From DASVWH01 sp036389715 (GTDB lineage: Bacteria; Acidobacteriota; Blastocatellia; Pyrinomonadales; Pyrinomonadaceae): a stretch of 39,056 nt of DNA. The notes under the pieces were generated by a model that had not been told where the DNA came from, ran no database searches, and was given only the letters and a program-made list of their open reading frames with translations. The translations under genes were made by a program, and so were the position numbers. Below are positions 20,764 through 28,220 of this stretch, in pieces. Within the stretch, counting starts at the first letter, position 1. Every line of letters begins with the position of its first letter. The stretch is taken from contig DASVWH010000006.1 of NCBI GenBank assembly GCA_036389715.1, positions 1 to 39,056 of the forward strand, in the 5' to 3' direction.

Positions 20764-21405
20764 ATGTCATACGATGAAGAGCAGCAGAAAAGAAGCCGCA
20801 TTGTAGTCGAGACACCGGCTGCGCGGCGCGAGGTGGTGCAGACAGTGACGGCCCGCGTACCAGAGCGGCGCGGCGTTTCGACGGGCGTCGTGGCGGCGCT
20901 CGTGATCGGCTCGGTTGCTCTGGTAACGCTGCTTTTCCTGTTTCTGATGAACAGGCAGAGTGACACCGCGACGGAAACCAACACCAACGTGCGAACCACG
21001 ACCACTACAGCGCCCACGCCGCTGCCGCAGCAACAGCCCGTCATCATTCAGCAGCCGATGCAGCAGCAACCGCCCTCCGTGATCGTTCAGCAACCGGCCA
21101 CGACCACGCAGCCACCCGTCGTCATAGAGCAGCCGTCCTCGCCTGCCGCGACTTCGCCCGCCACGACGCAGAGCGGCAGGGCCACCGGGACCGACGATAC
21201 TTCGATTCAATCGAGCATAGACAAGCGGATGGCTGAGGACGCCACGCTCTCGACCATCGGCGTGACGACCACGGTCATTAACGGCAAAGTCACCCTGATC
21301 GGAACCGTTGAGACCGAAGCGCTCAAGAACCGCGTCGAGAAGCTGGTCAGGGCGATTAAGGGCGTGCGCGACGTTGATAATCAAATCATCGTCTCGGCCG
21401 GTTAG
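20764..21405 (+). CDS. Membrane-anchored BON-domain protein
   Basis: The 213-residue protein has a charged N-terminal cytoplasmic stretch and one membrane segment at about residues 41-62 (VVAALVIGSVALVTLLFLFLM). A long Thr/Pro/Gln-rich linker follows at about 65-145, containing several QQPxxIIQQP-like units. A C-terminal BON domain lies at about 149-213 (TSIQSSIDKRMAEDATLSTI, then VINGKVTLIGTVETEALKNR and VRDVDNQIIVS). BON domains bind phospholipid or other envelope ligands and occur in OsmY-like osmotic-stress proteins. The topology, with N-terminus inside and BON outside, and a cell-wall-spanning role for the linker, are inferences. The ribosome site AGGAGAAG lies at 20750-20760, in good position. 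The adjacent glycine-zipper gene suggests an envelope-stress locus. Confidence 0.88.
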   Translation: MSYDEEQQKRSRIVVETPAARREVVQTVTARVPERRGVSTGVVAALVIGSVALVTLLFLFLMNRQSDTATETNTNVRTTTTTAPTPLPQQQPVIIQQPMQQQPPSVIVQQPATTTQPPVVIEQPSSPAATSPATTQSGRATGTDDTSIQSSIDKRMAEDATLSTIGVTTTVINGKVTLIGTVETEALKNRVEKLVRAIKGVRDVDNQIIVSAG

Positions 21406-21780
21406 AGACGGACGGGCGCTTGAGTCATGACTTAAGCAACTATTCAAAGGAGCGCGCACCTGAGAAGGGTTTGCGCTCTCTGCTGCTACTGCATGCAGGC
21501 TCAAGCCGCAACGACGCGCCCGGACGATCAATCCAGGCGCGTTGTTCGTCTTTCCCGGGGCGAGGCCAGGCTGTCTTCGTCGCAGGTTAAAGTTGGCCGT
21601 GAGTGTTCACCGCTATGCCTTCGCAGGCACGGCGATTTTGTGACGGTCAAGCAGTCGAGTACAGAAGACCCTTCGGGCAGCGCGCGCAGTTCAGCTATTG
21701 GCGAGGAGGCCGCAGAATCTTTTCTGCTGCCGGACGGCTGCGCGCCGTTTATCTTTGTCAGGCGCGTCGCGCAGAGCCCT
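21406..21780. other. Convergent intergenic region with two hairpins
   Basis: This 375-bp gap lies between convergent genes. At about 21450-21478 GAGCGC pairs with GCGCTC. At 21510-21566 an 11-bp stem with one mismatch (AACGACGCGCC and GGCGCGTTGTT) closes a loop of 35 nt and is followed by a short T-rich CTTTCCC. These probably end rightward transcription. The remainder (about 21600-21780) shows no supportable gene. Confidence 0.5.
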
Positions 21781-22020
21781 TTAACGCTTGCCCGCGCCCC
21801 TCCTGGCCCCGCTCCTGGCGGTCTTGCCAGCTTTTTTCGCCGCTCCCCCGGAGCGCGCGAGGCTCATCTTGACGCTGCCCGTGCCGTCCAGGCTAAAAAG
21901 CATGTAATCGCCGGGACGCCCGCCCATCTCGCGCACCAGCGGTGAAGGAATCTTGCCGCGAACAACTCCCGAATCATCCGTGATTCTTGCTCGATACTCG
22001 GCCGGTTCTCTCTTTGCCAT
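21781..22020 (-). CDS. Small basic protein: AbrB/SpoVT-like domain plus histone H1-like tail
   Basis: The 79-residue protein has a beta-rich N-terminal part (YRARITDDSGVVRGKIPSPL, then VREMGGRPGDYMLFSLDG) with the strand-loop-strand pattern of SpoVT/AbrB swapped-hairpin DNA-binding domains: a short strand, an IPSPLVREMGG element, then RPGDYMLF. The final 25 residues are a lysine/arginine/alanine/glycine tail (AAKKAGKTARSGARRGAGKR) like bacterial H1/Hc1-type nucleoid proteins. A small DNA-binding nucleoid or regulatory protein is the best guess; AbrB membership is not certain. The ribosome site AGGAGG is well placed before the ATG at 22020. A small stem (AAGCC/GGCTT) lies in the leader at about 22066-22080. 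Confidence 0.65.
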   Translation of the reverse strand: MAKREPAEYRARITDDSGVVRGKIPSPLVREMGGRPGDYMLFSLDGTGSVKMSLARSGGAAKKAGKTARSGARRGAGKR

Positions 22021-22092
22021 CGCTGCCTCCTAAGCACTTATTCTTGTGAGTAATGATTGTGGGGTAAGCCATCCGGCTTAGTTTCATTATTA

Positions 22093-22398
22093 TCAGTGTC
22101 CCTCTGTATGCTGACGCAGCCATTCGTCCAGCTCCTGCTCGCTCGGGTCGCGCTTGAACTCGGCGCGCAGGCGCTGGCGAACATACTCGCGCTCGTCCTC
22201 GGCGACATCGTCGAGCGCAGTATCCTGTTCCTCCGGCTGGTTCGCTTCGTCCGGCGACGCCGCGCGGCGCACCGGAGACGCCGCGCGGTCCGAACCCGTC
22301 GGCGCGAAGCGGGAGAGCGACTCTCCCGGCCGCAGATAATCCGTTGTCGGCCCGTGCAAGGGCCTCGATGAGAAGTGCGCCTGTTCAGGCTGAAGCAT
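22093..22398 (-). CDS. Small uncharacterised charged protein
   Basis: The 101-residue product (ATG at 22398, with AGGAG twelve bases upstream) has a disordered, Pro/Ser/Arg-rich N-terminal half. Its acidic helical C-terminus (EREYVRQRLRAEFKRDPSEQ, then ELDEWLRQHTEGH) resembles a short conserved module I have no name for. There is no membrane segment or signal peptide. It lies between two other small genes of unknown function on the same strand, 75 bp downstream of the 22473-22907 gene. Coding status rests on the ribosome site and plausible protein composition. Confidence 0.5.
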   Translation of the reverse strand: MLQPEQAHFSSRPLHGPTTDYLRPGESLSRFAPTGSDRAASPVRRAASPDEANQPEEQDTALDDVAEDEREYVRQRLRAEFKRDPSEQELDEWLRQHTEGH

Positions 22399-22472
22399 CT
22401 TTGTCTGACTCTCCTGTCTGTTCTTTGACCGTAAACTTCTCCGCGCCGAGACGATGCCCGGCCGCGAGAGCT

Positions 22473-22907
22473 TCACGCGGGATTGATCCGAATCGCACCT
22501 GTGGCGAGCGAGGTTTCGATGGCGAGGCTTGCTTCTTCGCCGGAGACCAGAATCCGTCTCCGATCCTCGTCAGCGTAAAGGCTGACATCCGTAATCAGAC
22601 AATCCACAGGTGAAGCTGTGATGCACGCCAGGCTCCGGGCGGCGCGGCCCTCGTCGTGCAGTGACTGTATCTCCGCAGATAACTTAGCTTTCGTCTCCTC
22701 TTCAACCTCAAGCTCGGAAATGGCCACCGCCTGCGGCAGCAAACCCATCTCGCCGTCAACGAAGAGCGTCCAGATAAACCCTATGTCAAGAAGGACATAC
22801 GCAACCTCGTCAAAACTGAAGTGGCCGAGTACGGAGGCCCCGCGGACGTGTGCGATCACGTGGTCCTGGTGCTTATTCGTTTCCAGCGGCGACCATTCAG
22901 ATGTCAT
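22473..22907 (-). CDS. Uncharacterised soluble protein
   Basis: The 144-residue product begins MTSEWSPLETNKHQDHVIAH and contains VRGASVLGHFSFDEVAYVLL followed by DIGFIWTLFVDGEMGLLPQ, a mixed alpha/beta stretch. A helical acidic section (about 65-90) and a C-terminal strand-rich part (VDCLITDVSLYADEDRRRIL) follow. I do not recognise the family, and no catalytic motif is obvious. It has no signal peptide. The ATG at 22905-22907 has a weak ribosome site. It probably belongs to the same small-gene run as its minus-strand neighbours. Confidence 0.6.
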   Translation of the reverse strand: MTSEWSPLETNKHQDHVIAHVRGASVLGHFSFDEVAYVLLDIGFIWTLFVDGEMGLLPQAVAISELEVEEETKAKLSAEIQSLHDEGRAARSLACITASPVDCLITDVSLYADEDRRRILVSGEEASLAIETSLATGAIRINPA

Positions 22908-23034
22908 CTTGCAGCCACACGTGAGCCAGGCTCATTTTGAGGAGTCCGAATTTCAATGGGCGCATCCGTCACAGGTTCGCTTTGTCTCGGGCAGATTGAC
23001 GAAGCACACGCGGCAAGGTGGAGGCGTGAGGGCT

Positions 23035-23502
23035 TCAGAAGACAAAGCAGAGGTCGTATTTTTCGCCCGGTAAATCTATATACAGCTTGTGCTCGTCGGC
23101 ATCAATCTTGATGATGTCCTGGCAGATGAGCACGAAGATGCGCTTGCAGGCCCGCAGGGCGGAGCCCTGGTCGAACTTCAGCGTGACGGAAGCGGGAGTC
23201 GTGACATAACTTCCGGCCAGTCTCTCCGGCACGACCAAGGTGATGCCTTCGCCGCTTGACAGCTCCTGCTCTTTACCCTGGTTGAAAAAATCGCCGCCCG
23301 ATTCCCCGCCCGGCGTAAAGGTTATCTGACCGCGGCGGCGCAGCTTCTCGCGCTCGGAGGCGGCGAGCGAGAGCCCGAAAGAGCGGAACAGCTCGTCCAT
23401 CGAAATCGTAAATTCACCCCCCGCATGCGCGGCTGCGACTCGGCCTATTAACTCTAGGACGGGTTGCCTCAACTCCGGGCGCTGGACACAATCTACAAGC
23501 AT
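23035..23502 (-). CDS. Uncharacterised soluble protein
   Basis: The 155-residue product has an N-terminal helical part (LRQPVLELIGRVAAAHAGGE, then FTISMDELFRSFGLSLA) and a beta-rich C-terminal part (GITLVVPERLAGSYVTTPAS, then LYIDLPGEKYDLCFVF). A middle stretch with SGGDFFNQGKEQELSSG looks like a flexible loop. No family, signal peptide or membrane segment is recognised. Cys residues near 5, 128 and 152 do not form a metal motif. It lies about 130 bp upstream of the 22473-22907 gene on the same strand, and about 150 bp after the MFS permease gene. Confidence 0.6.
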   Translation of the reverse strand: MLVDCVQRPELRQPVLELIGRVAAAHAGGEFTISMDELFRSFGLSLAASEREKLRRRGQITFTPGGESGGDFFNQGKEQELSSGEGITLVVPERLAGSYVTTPASVTLKFDQGSALRACKRIFVLICQDIIKIDADEHKLYIDLPGEKYDLCFVF

Positions 23503-23648
23503 CGGCGGCCTCGTCTTGGACCTAATTCGGGTTCAGCCTCATGAGCGCGCGCGCATAGTACACTCATGGGCCAACAAGAGCAAGTGGCAATGAGTCAGGC
23601 CCCGCCAGGGCAGCGCGCGTGATTCGCTCACGGCGCAGGGCCCGGCTT

Positions 23649-24959
23649 TTAGCCTTCCGTCCGAGCGCCTTCAGCCTGGCCGTTCACGTCCCGGTAATTG
23701 AGCAGGCTGCGCGCCTTTTTTAAGGCCAGCGCGACGGCCAGCAGGCAGCCGATGCCGCCCGCCACGACCGCGGGCGGCGTGCCGACGAGCTTCGCCAGCA
23801 CGCCCGCCTCCATCTCGCCCAGTTGCGGGCCGCCCATAAAGAAGATCATGTTGACGGAAGTCATGCGCCCGCGCAGGTGGTTGGGCGTGACCAACTGTCG
23901 AATCGTCTGGCGCAAGACAGTGCTCACTGTATCGGCCGCGCCCGTTATCGCCAGCATCAGGAGCGAGAGCCAGAAAACCTTTGAGAGACCGAAGGCGACG
24001 GTCGCCGCGCCGTAAACCGCGACTGCCCAGATGACGGTCGCGCCCTGCCTGCGCACTACCCCGACGCGCGCCATCACGAGCGCCGCCAGGACAGAGCCCG
24101 CAGCCGGGGCGGCCGCCAGCACTCCCATGCCGCGCGCCCCGACGTGCAGAATCTCCGCCGCAAAGATGGGCAGCAGGGCGGTCGCAGAGGCGAAGAACGT
24201 GGCGATGAAATCGAGCGTCATCGTCTGGACGATAACGGGCGTGTGCCAGACGAAGCGCAGCCCCTCGCGCAGCGCCTCCAGGCTGACGCCCCCGGCCGCC
24301 CCGCCCTGCTCCCGCTCGGCGCGGCCGCTGGCGCGAATCAGCAGGACTGCCGCGATGACCGCCAGAAACGAGAGAGCATTGAGAGCATAAATGAGAGCCG
24401 GTCCGCGGTCGCTGAGGATGAGACCGGCCAGCGCCGGGCCGGTAATCATGCTGACCTGGAAGACTATCAGGCCGAGGCTGACGGCGTTCGGGAAGTCCTC
24501 CGCGGGCACGAGCGTCGGTAAGAGTGCCTGCCGCGCCGGGTTGTCGAAAGCGGTTGCCGCCGCGGAGACGGCCGTCAAGAGGTAGATGGGCCAGACGCTC
24601 TCCAGGCCGGAGGCCGTGACGGCCGCCAGCGCGCCCGCGCTCAGGAGCATCACGGTCTGCGCGGCCAGAATCAGGCGCTTGCGGTCGAACGCATCCGCCA
24701 CCACCCCGCCCAGCAGCGAACAGAGAATGATCGGGATCACGCGCACGAGCCCGACCGCCCCGAGCGCGAGCGGCGACTTTGTCAGCAGGTAAACGTGCCA
24801 GTTGATCGCCACGAGCTGCATCTGCGAGCCCGTGACGGAAACGAACTGTCCCATCCAGAGGAGGCGGAAATCCCTGTGCCGCAACGCCGAGAAGGATGAG
24901 CGGCGGCCATCGGCGGCTGGTTTTGCAGGCCCGGCAGGAGACGGCTTGGGAGAAGACAT
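23649..24959 (-). CDS. MFS permease of the MFS_3 type (second copy)
   Basis: The 436-residue protein has about 12 membrane segments and starts with FSALRHRDFRLLWMGQFVSV, the conserved opening of the MFS_3 branch. The first intracellular loop has LLGGVVADAFDRKRLILAAQ, a recognisable MFS signature. The central loop (about 208-230) is short and Arg/Gly-rich; the second half contains TVLRQTIRQLVTPNHLRGRM and MIFFMGGPQLGEMEAGVLAK. Substrate is unknown. It lies downstream of nrdJ on the same strand, behind a strong terminator at 25091-25126, so it is not obviously co-transcribed. It shares only family-level similarity with the permease at 15643-16977. Confidence 0.9.
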   Translation of the reverse strand: MSSPKPSPAGPAKPAADGRRSSFSALRHRDFRLLWMGQFVSVTGSQMQLVAINWHVYLLTKSPLALGAVGLVRVIPIILCSLLGGVVADAFDRKRLILAAQTVMLLSAGALAAVTASGLESVWPIYLLTAVSAAATAFDNPARQALLPTLVPAEDFPNAVSLGLIVFQVSMITGPALAGLILSDRGPALIYALNALSFLAVIAAVLLIRASGRAEREQGGAAGGVSLEALREGLRFVWHTPVIVQTMTLDFIATFFASATALLPIFAAEILHVGARGMGVLAAAPAAGSVLAALVMARVGVVRRQGATVIWAVAVYGAATVAFGLSKVFWLSLLMLAITGAADTVSTVLRQTIRQLVTPNHLRGRMTSVNMIFFMGGPQLGEMEAGVLAKLVGTPPAVVAGGIGCLLAVALALKKARSLLNYRDVNGQAEGARTEG

Positions 24960-25090
24960 CCCGGCTAAGTTACAGCTTTATCAGGTCGAACTCAAACCTT
25001 GCCCGCCCGGCCCGTGTGACGAGCAACAGCAACTGACCGGCGCGGGTGCGGCTCTCTCGTGCGGGCACGCGAAAAGGAGAAGCAAAGCGA

Positions 25091-25126
25091 AGCGTGGCCC
25101 GTCTTTTTCAAGACCCGGGCCACGCT
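25091..25126 (-). terminator. Intrinsic terminator of nrdJ
   Basis: AGCGTGGCCC (25091-25100) pairs with GGGCCACGCT (25117-25126), and an inner stem GTCTT/AAGAC closes a 4-nt loop, giving about 15 bp with a two-base bulge. On the minus strand it is followed by TCGCTTTGCTTCTCC, T-rich but interrupted. It lies about 45 nt past the nrdJ stop codon. Confidence 0.75.
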
Positions 25127-25170
25127 CCGTCTTTGTCCTTGCCCCGTTGTTGTCGGCCGCAAAAGACCGG

Positions 25171-27720
25171 CTATTTACATTTCGAGTAGCCGCAGTCACG
25201 GCAGGAATCGCACCCGCTGGCGTGCTCTAATTGACCGTGGCATTCGGGGCAGGAGCCGATCATGGAGGACATGTTGTTGCCTGCCGCTGCTGCCGCCGTC
25301 GCGCCGCCGCCCGCGGGAGCCTGCGACTTGGCCGCGCGCGCCGAATCCGGCAGCCCCTGCAAACGGCGATTGGTCAGCAGGATACACTCGGCCACGGCCT
25401 GCTCGGGCGAAGTCAGCAGGCGCTCGTTGAACCAGACGGAGTGCGTACCGACGACTTTGTTCAGGCTCCGCGCGACTTCAAAGACATCGAAGCCGCCGCG
25501 CAGCATCTTTGAGGCGAGCAATCCGACGCCGCCGCTGATTGGACCCGTCGCAAAGACTTCCTGAATCATCGAGCCGTTGTGATTGACCGTGACGTAGAGG
25601 TTCTGCCCGTCGAATGGTATCTGCCAGGTCGCGCCCTTCAACTCGCGCGGGCGCTCGATCCGGGCTGGCGTCGCTTCCTTCGGCTGCGCGCTGGCAACCG
25701 GAATCAAGTGCGCCGCGTCCGTGTGGCTGGCGGGCGGCTCGTCTATCGCTTCGGCGGTCGCCTCCGGGTTGCAGGCCAGCTCGCTTTTCGTTTCCTGCTT
25801 CATCGAAGTCAGGACCTGGTTCTCGCGCGAGCCGTCGCGGTAGTAGCTGACGGCCTTGCAGCCGAGCTGGCGCGCCAGGCGATAAAGCTCGTCAACGGCT
25901 TCCAGCGTATCGTCAACCGCTCCGTTGCAGGTCTTCGAGACGCTGTTGTCAACGTTGCGCTGCGCCGAGGCCAGGACGTAGACGTGCTCCTTGGCGCTGA
26001 TTCCCATCGCGGAGATGAAGTACGGCGGCAGCTCCCGTTCGTGCTCGACGACGTAAGCGGCGGCCGCATCAATTGATTGCTGGTCAGTCTGGTCCACCTC
26101 GATGCCGAGAGCCTGCGCGGCCAGCGTGTGCACGTAGGTCCGCGTCCCGAGCGTATCCTGGCGCACGTAGGCCCAGGAGAAGTTAGGCTCGATGCCCGAC
26201 GAAGTCTCTGCGACGAGCGAGATGGTCCCGGTCGGCGCGATGGTCGTCACTTCGTAATTGCGCGGAGTGAGCGGCACGTCCGGCGAGATGCCGAGCTGGT
26301 TATAGAGAAAGTCCGCATAAGCCTCTTTGTTCGGCTCCAGCTCCGGGAAGACGCCGCGCTCGGCCCCGAGCCTGAGGCTCTCCGTCCAGGCTTCGCGGCG
26401 GATGAAGCCCATCACCTCGTCCATCAGGTCAATTGACTGCGGCGAGCCGTAACTGATCTTGAGATTGAGACAGAGGTCGGCGAATCCCATGATGCCGAGG
26501 CCGACGGGGCGCGTCCGCTTGACCGTATCGTCAATCTCGGGCAGCGGCCAGGCGCAGGTATCAATCACGTTGTCGAGAAAGCGCGTCGAGAGATGTGTCG
26601 CCTCGCGCAGGCGCTCCCAGTCAACACGCTTGGCCGGATCGTAGAACTTGTTGACATCAATCGAGCCGAGGTTGCAGGAGTTCGAGAAGTGCAGGAACTG
26701 TTCGCCGCAGGGGTTGCAGGAATAGATCGGCCCCATTGATTTCATCAGGTGATTGTGCCGGTTGACCTCGTCAATGAAGGCCACGCCCGGCTCCGCATAC
26801 TTGTGCGCCGAAGCGACGATGCGATTCCAGATGTCCGTCGCATGAACCATCCCCGGGCGCGGCGGCTCTTCCCTGGTGCAGCCCGAGAGGTCTGCGGCTT
26901 CAAAGGTAGCCTTGTCGCGGAAGGTCACCGTCTCGCCCGAAGGACGGCGATAGACGGCATAGTCCGTGCCGGTCACGGGATCGAAGATCGGGTCGGTCCA
27001 GGGCTTGCCGTCGAATTCGAGCTGGAACCATTCCTTCTTTTCGACAGCTTCGAGGAACCTGTCCGTGACGTTGACTGAGATGTTGAAGTTGGTCAAGCTA
27101 TGCTGGTCGTTCTTGGCGTGAATGAAGCGCAGCACGTCAGGATGCGTGACCCTCATCATGCCCATGTTAGCGCCGCGCCTGACGCCGCCCTGCTTGACGA
27201 CATCCGTCACCTGGTTGACGATGTTCATAAAGGAGACGGGGCCGCTGGCGACGCCGCGCGTCGAGCTGACCATCGCGCCCGACGGACGCAGGAACTCATA
27301 GGTCATGCCCGTCCCGCCGCCCGTCTGATGGATGGTCGCGGCGGCCTTCGCGTGGTCCATGATGCCGGAGATCGAGTCCGGCACTTCGAGCACGAAGCAG
27401 GCGGCCAGCTGCCCGTTCTGTTTCCCGGCGTTGACCAGGCAGGGCGTGTTGGGAATGAACTCGCGTGCGAGCATGATCTGCGTCATGGCGGAGTAAAACT
27501 CGTCGCGCTGCTGCGGGTCGGTCTCGGCCACGGAGACATGGCTGACGACGCGGCGCACAATATCGGACCACTCCTCTATCGGGTTCCCCTGCGCGTCCTT
27601 GAGCGAATATCGCTTGCTGATGACGCGCTGCGCGTTGAGCCCGAGGGGCTGGCGCTGGACGGACTGCTGGACGGGAACCGTGTTCTGATTAGCGGAGTTC
27701 GGGCCGATTACTGTGCTCAT
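25171..27720 (-). CDS. nrdJ: Adenosylcobalamin-dependent (class II) ribonucleotide reductase
   Basis: The 849-residue protein reduces ribonucleotides to deoxyribonucleotides using an adenosylcobalamin-derived radical, independent of oxygen. The catalytic core motifs are present: NTPCLVNAGK (Cys94), QLAACFVLEVPDS (Cys108), the TGGGTGM loop (about 133-139) and the active-site NxCxE motif YSCNPCGEQ (Asn336, Cys338, Glu340). GTISLVAETSSGIEP, SKTCNG and a TSCD-lacking region with a zinc-type CPECHGQLEH...CDSCRDCGYSKCK tail complete the long TIGR02504-type layout. The tail cysteines probably relay electrons or bind zinc. The ATG at 27718-27720 is chosen over the upstream in-frame ATG at 27774 because GGGAAAGG precedes it and homologues begin near here. 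The gene is alone on its transcript, with a structured leader, promoter and NrdR-like boxes upstream and a terminator downstream. Confidence 0.97.
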   Translation of the reverse strand: MSTVIGPNSANQNTVPVQQSVQRQPLGLNAQRVISKRYSLKDAQGNPIEEWSDIVRRVVSHVSVAETDPQQRDEFYSAMTQIMLAREFIPNTPCLVNAGKQNGQLAACFVLEVPDSISGIMDHAKAAATIHQTGGGTGMTYEFLRPSGAMVSSTRGVASGPVSFMNIVNQVTDVVKQGGVRRGANMGMMRVTHPDVLRFIHAKNDQHSLTNFNISVNVTDRFLEAVEKKEWFQLEFDGKPWTDPIFDPVTGTDYAVYRRPSGETVTFRDKATFEAADLSGCTREEPPRPGMVHATDIWNRIVASAHKYAEPGVAFIDEVNRHNHLMKSMGPIYSCNPCGEQFLHFSNSCNLGSIDVNKFYDPAKRVDWERLREATHLSTRFLDNVIDTCAWPLPEIDDTVKRTRPVGLGIMGFADLCLNLKISYGSPQSIDLMDEVMGFIRREAWTESLRLGAERGVFPELEPNKEAYADFLYNQLGISPDVPLTPRNYEVTTIAPTGTISLVAETSSGIEPNFSWAYVRQDTLGTRTYVHTLAAQALGIEVDQTDQQSIDAAAAYVVEHERELPPYFISAMGISAKEHVYVLASAQRNVDNSVSKTCNGAVDDTLEAVDELYRLARQLGCKAVSYYRDGSRENQVLTSMKQETKSELACNPEATAEAIDEPPASHTDAAHLIPVASAQPKEATPARIERPRELKGATWQIPFDGQNLYVTVNHNGSMIQEVFATGPISGGVGLLASKMLRGGFDVFEVARSLNKVVGTHSVWFNERLLTSPEQAVAECILLTNRRLQGLPDSARAAKSQAPAGGGATAAAAAGNNMSSMIGSCPECHGQLEHASGCDSCRDCGYSKCK

Positions 27721-27924
27721 CTGCTGTGCCTTTCCCGCGCCAGAGAAGCGGCGCGAGGCGTATCTTAGTGTCAAAAAAGATGCGGCGCGTAAACCGCTGG
27801 CGCGCCGTTAATAAAATGTGGTTCGGATACTGCGGTTGGCCTAATTCAAAGCGACGAATCCCCTCGCAGAGAGCAGCCGGGAGCTGCCTGCGTCTCCGCC
27901 GATTCGCGCCTCGTTCCAAGCGGA
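27721..27924 (-). promoter_or_regulatory. Long structured 5' leader of nrdJ, candidate attenuator or riboswitch
   Basis: The transcript predicted from the 27929-27957 promoter has about 200 nt before the ATG. A long-range stem pairs GCGCGAATC (27909-27901) with GATTCGTCGC (27860-27851) with one bulge. Inside it CGCAG/CTGCG and CAGC/GCTG form a second hairpin. Next come AACCGC (27837-27832) and the terminator-like hairpin at 27773-27807, whose loop contains the complementary GCGGTT. Before the ribosome site GGGAAAGG a small CGCC/GGCG stem is possible. No B12-box-like sequence of a cobalamin riboswitch is visible. Confidence 0.5.
27773..27807 (-). terminator. Intrinsic-terminator-like hairpin inside the nrdJ leader
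   Basis: On the minus strand CGGCGCG (27807-27801) pairs perfectly with CGCGCCG (27789-27783) around an 11-nt loop. Four bases later comes a run of six T (27778-27773). It ends 53 nt before the nrdJ start codon, so it would interrupt nrdJ transcripts unless prevented from forming. The four-base gap before the T-run makes it slightly non-canonical. Confidence 0.6.
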
Positions 27925-27967
27925 GCGCAATATACATTTTTATCGGGAGGATGTCAATATATTGTGG
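27925..27967 (-). promoter_or_regulatory. NrdR-box-like sequences over the nrdJ promoter
   Basis: The sequence at 27952-27967 matches the NrdR consensus ACACAATATATTGTGT at 12 of 16 positions, and the one at 27925-27940 at about 10 of 16. The first covers the -35 and the second the -10 of the nrdJ promoter. NrdR is the ATP/dATP-sensing zinc repressor of ribonucleotide reductase genes. The 27-bp distance between boxes differs from the usual two or three full helical turns, so the second box is less certain. No nrdR gene is in this window. Confidence 0.55.
27929..27957 (-). promoter_or_regulatory. Sigma70-type promoter of nrdJ
   Basis: On the minus strand TTGACA (27957-27952) is followed after exactly 17 bp by TATATT (27934-27929). 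The region is notably AT-rich compared with the surroundings. Transcription should start near 27922. Confidence 0.8.
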
Positions 27968-28220
27968 CCATCTTTTTTTTCAGTGCAATAGAGTGTGTAA
28001 GCTAAGAACTTACCTCAACATCTAATCAATCCTTTCGGGCATCTAAACGGATGCTCCGGGGCCGGGCTGCCGACTTTTGCGGCGCTCGCAGCCTGTTTTG
28101 TCTCTCTTCAAGGATAACGCCGCGGCTTGCCGGACGCAAAGCGCGGCAGGCACAATTTACGGGGCGCTGCTTGGGCCCTTAAAGTCGGCCGCAAGGCTAT
28201 CAGGAAAGTCGAGCAAGGGA

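Noticed and set aside
27721..27928. nrdJ leader considered as a classical cobalamin riboswitch.
   Set aside because: I find no B12 box or the conserved cobalamin-aptamer core; only generic stems and the terminator-like hairpin are visible.
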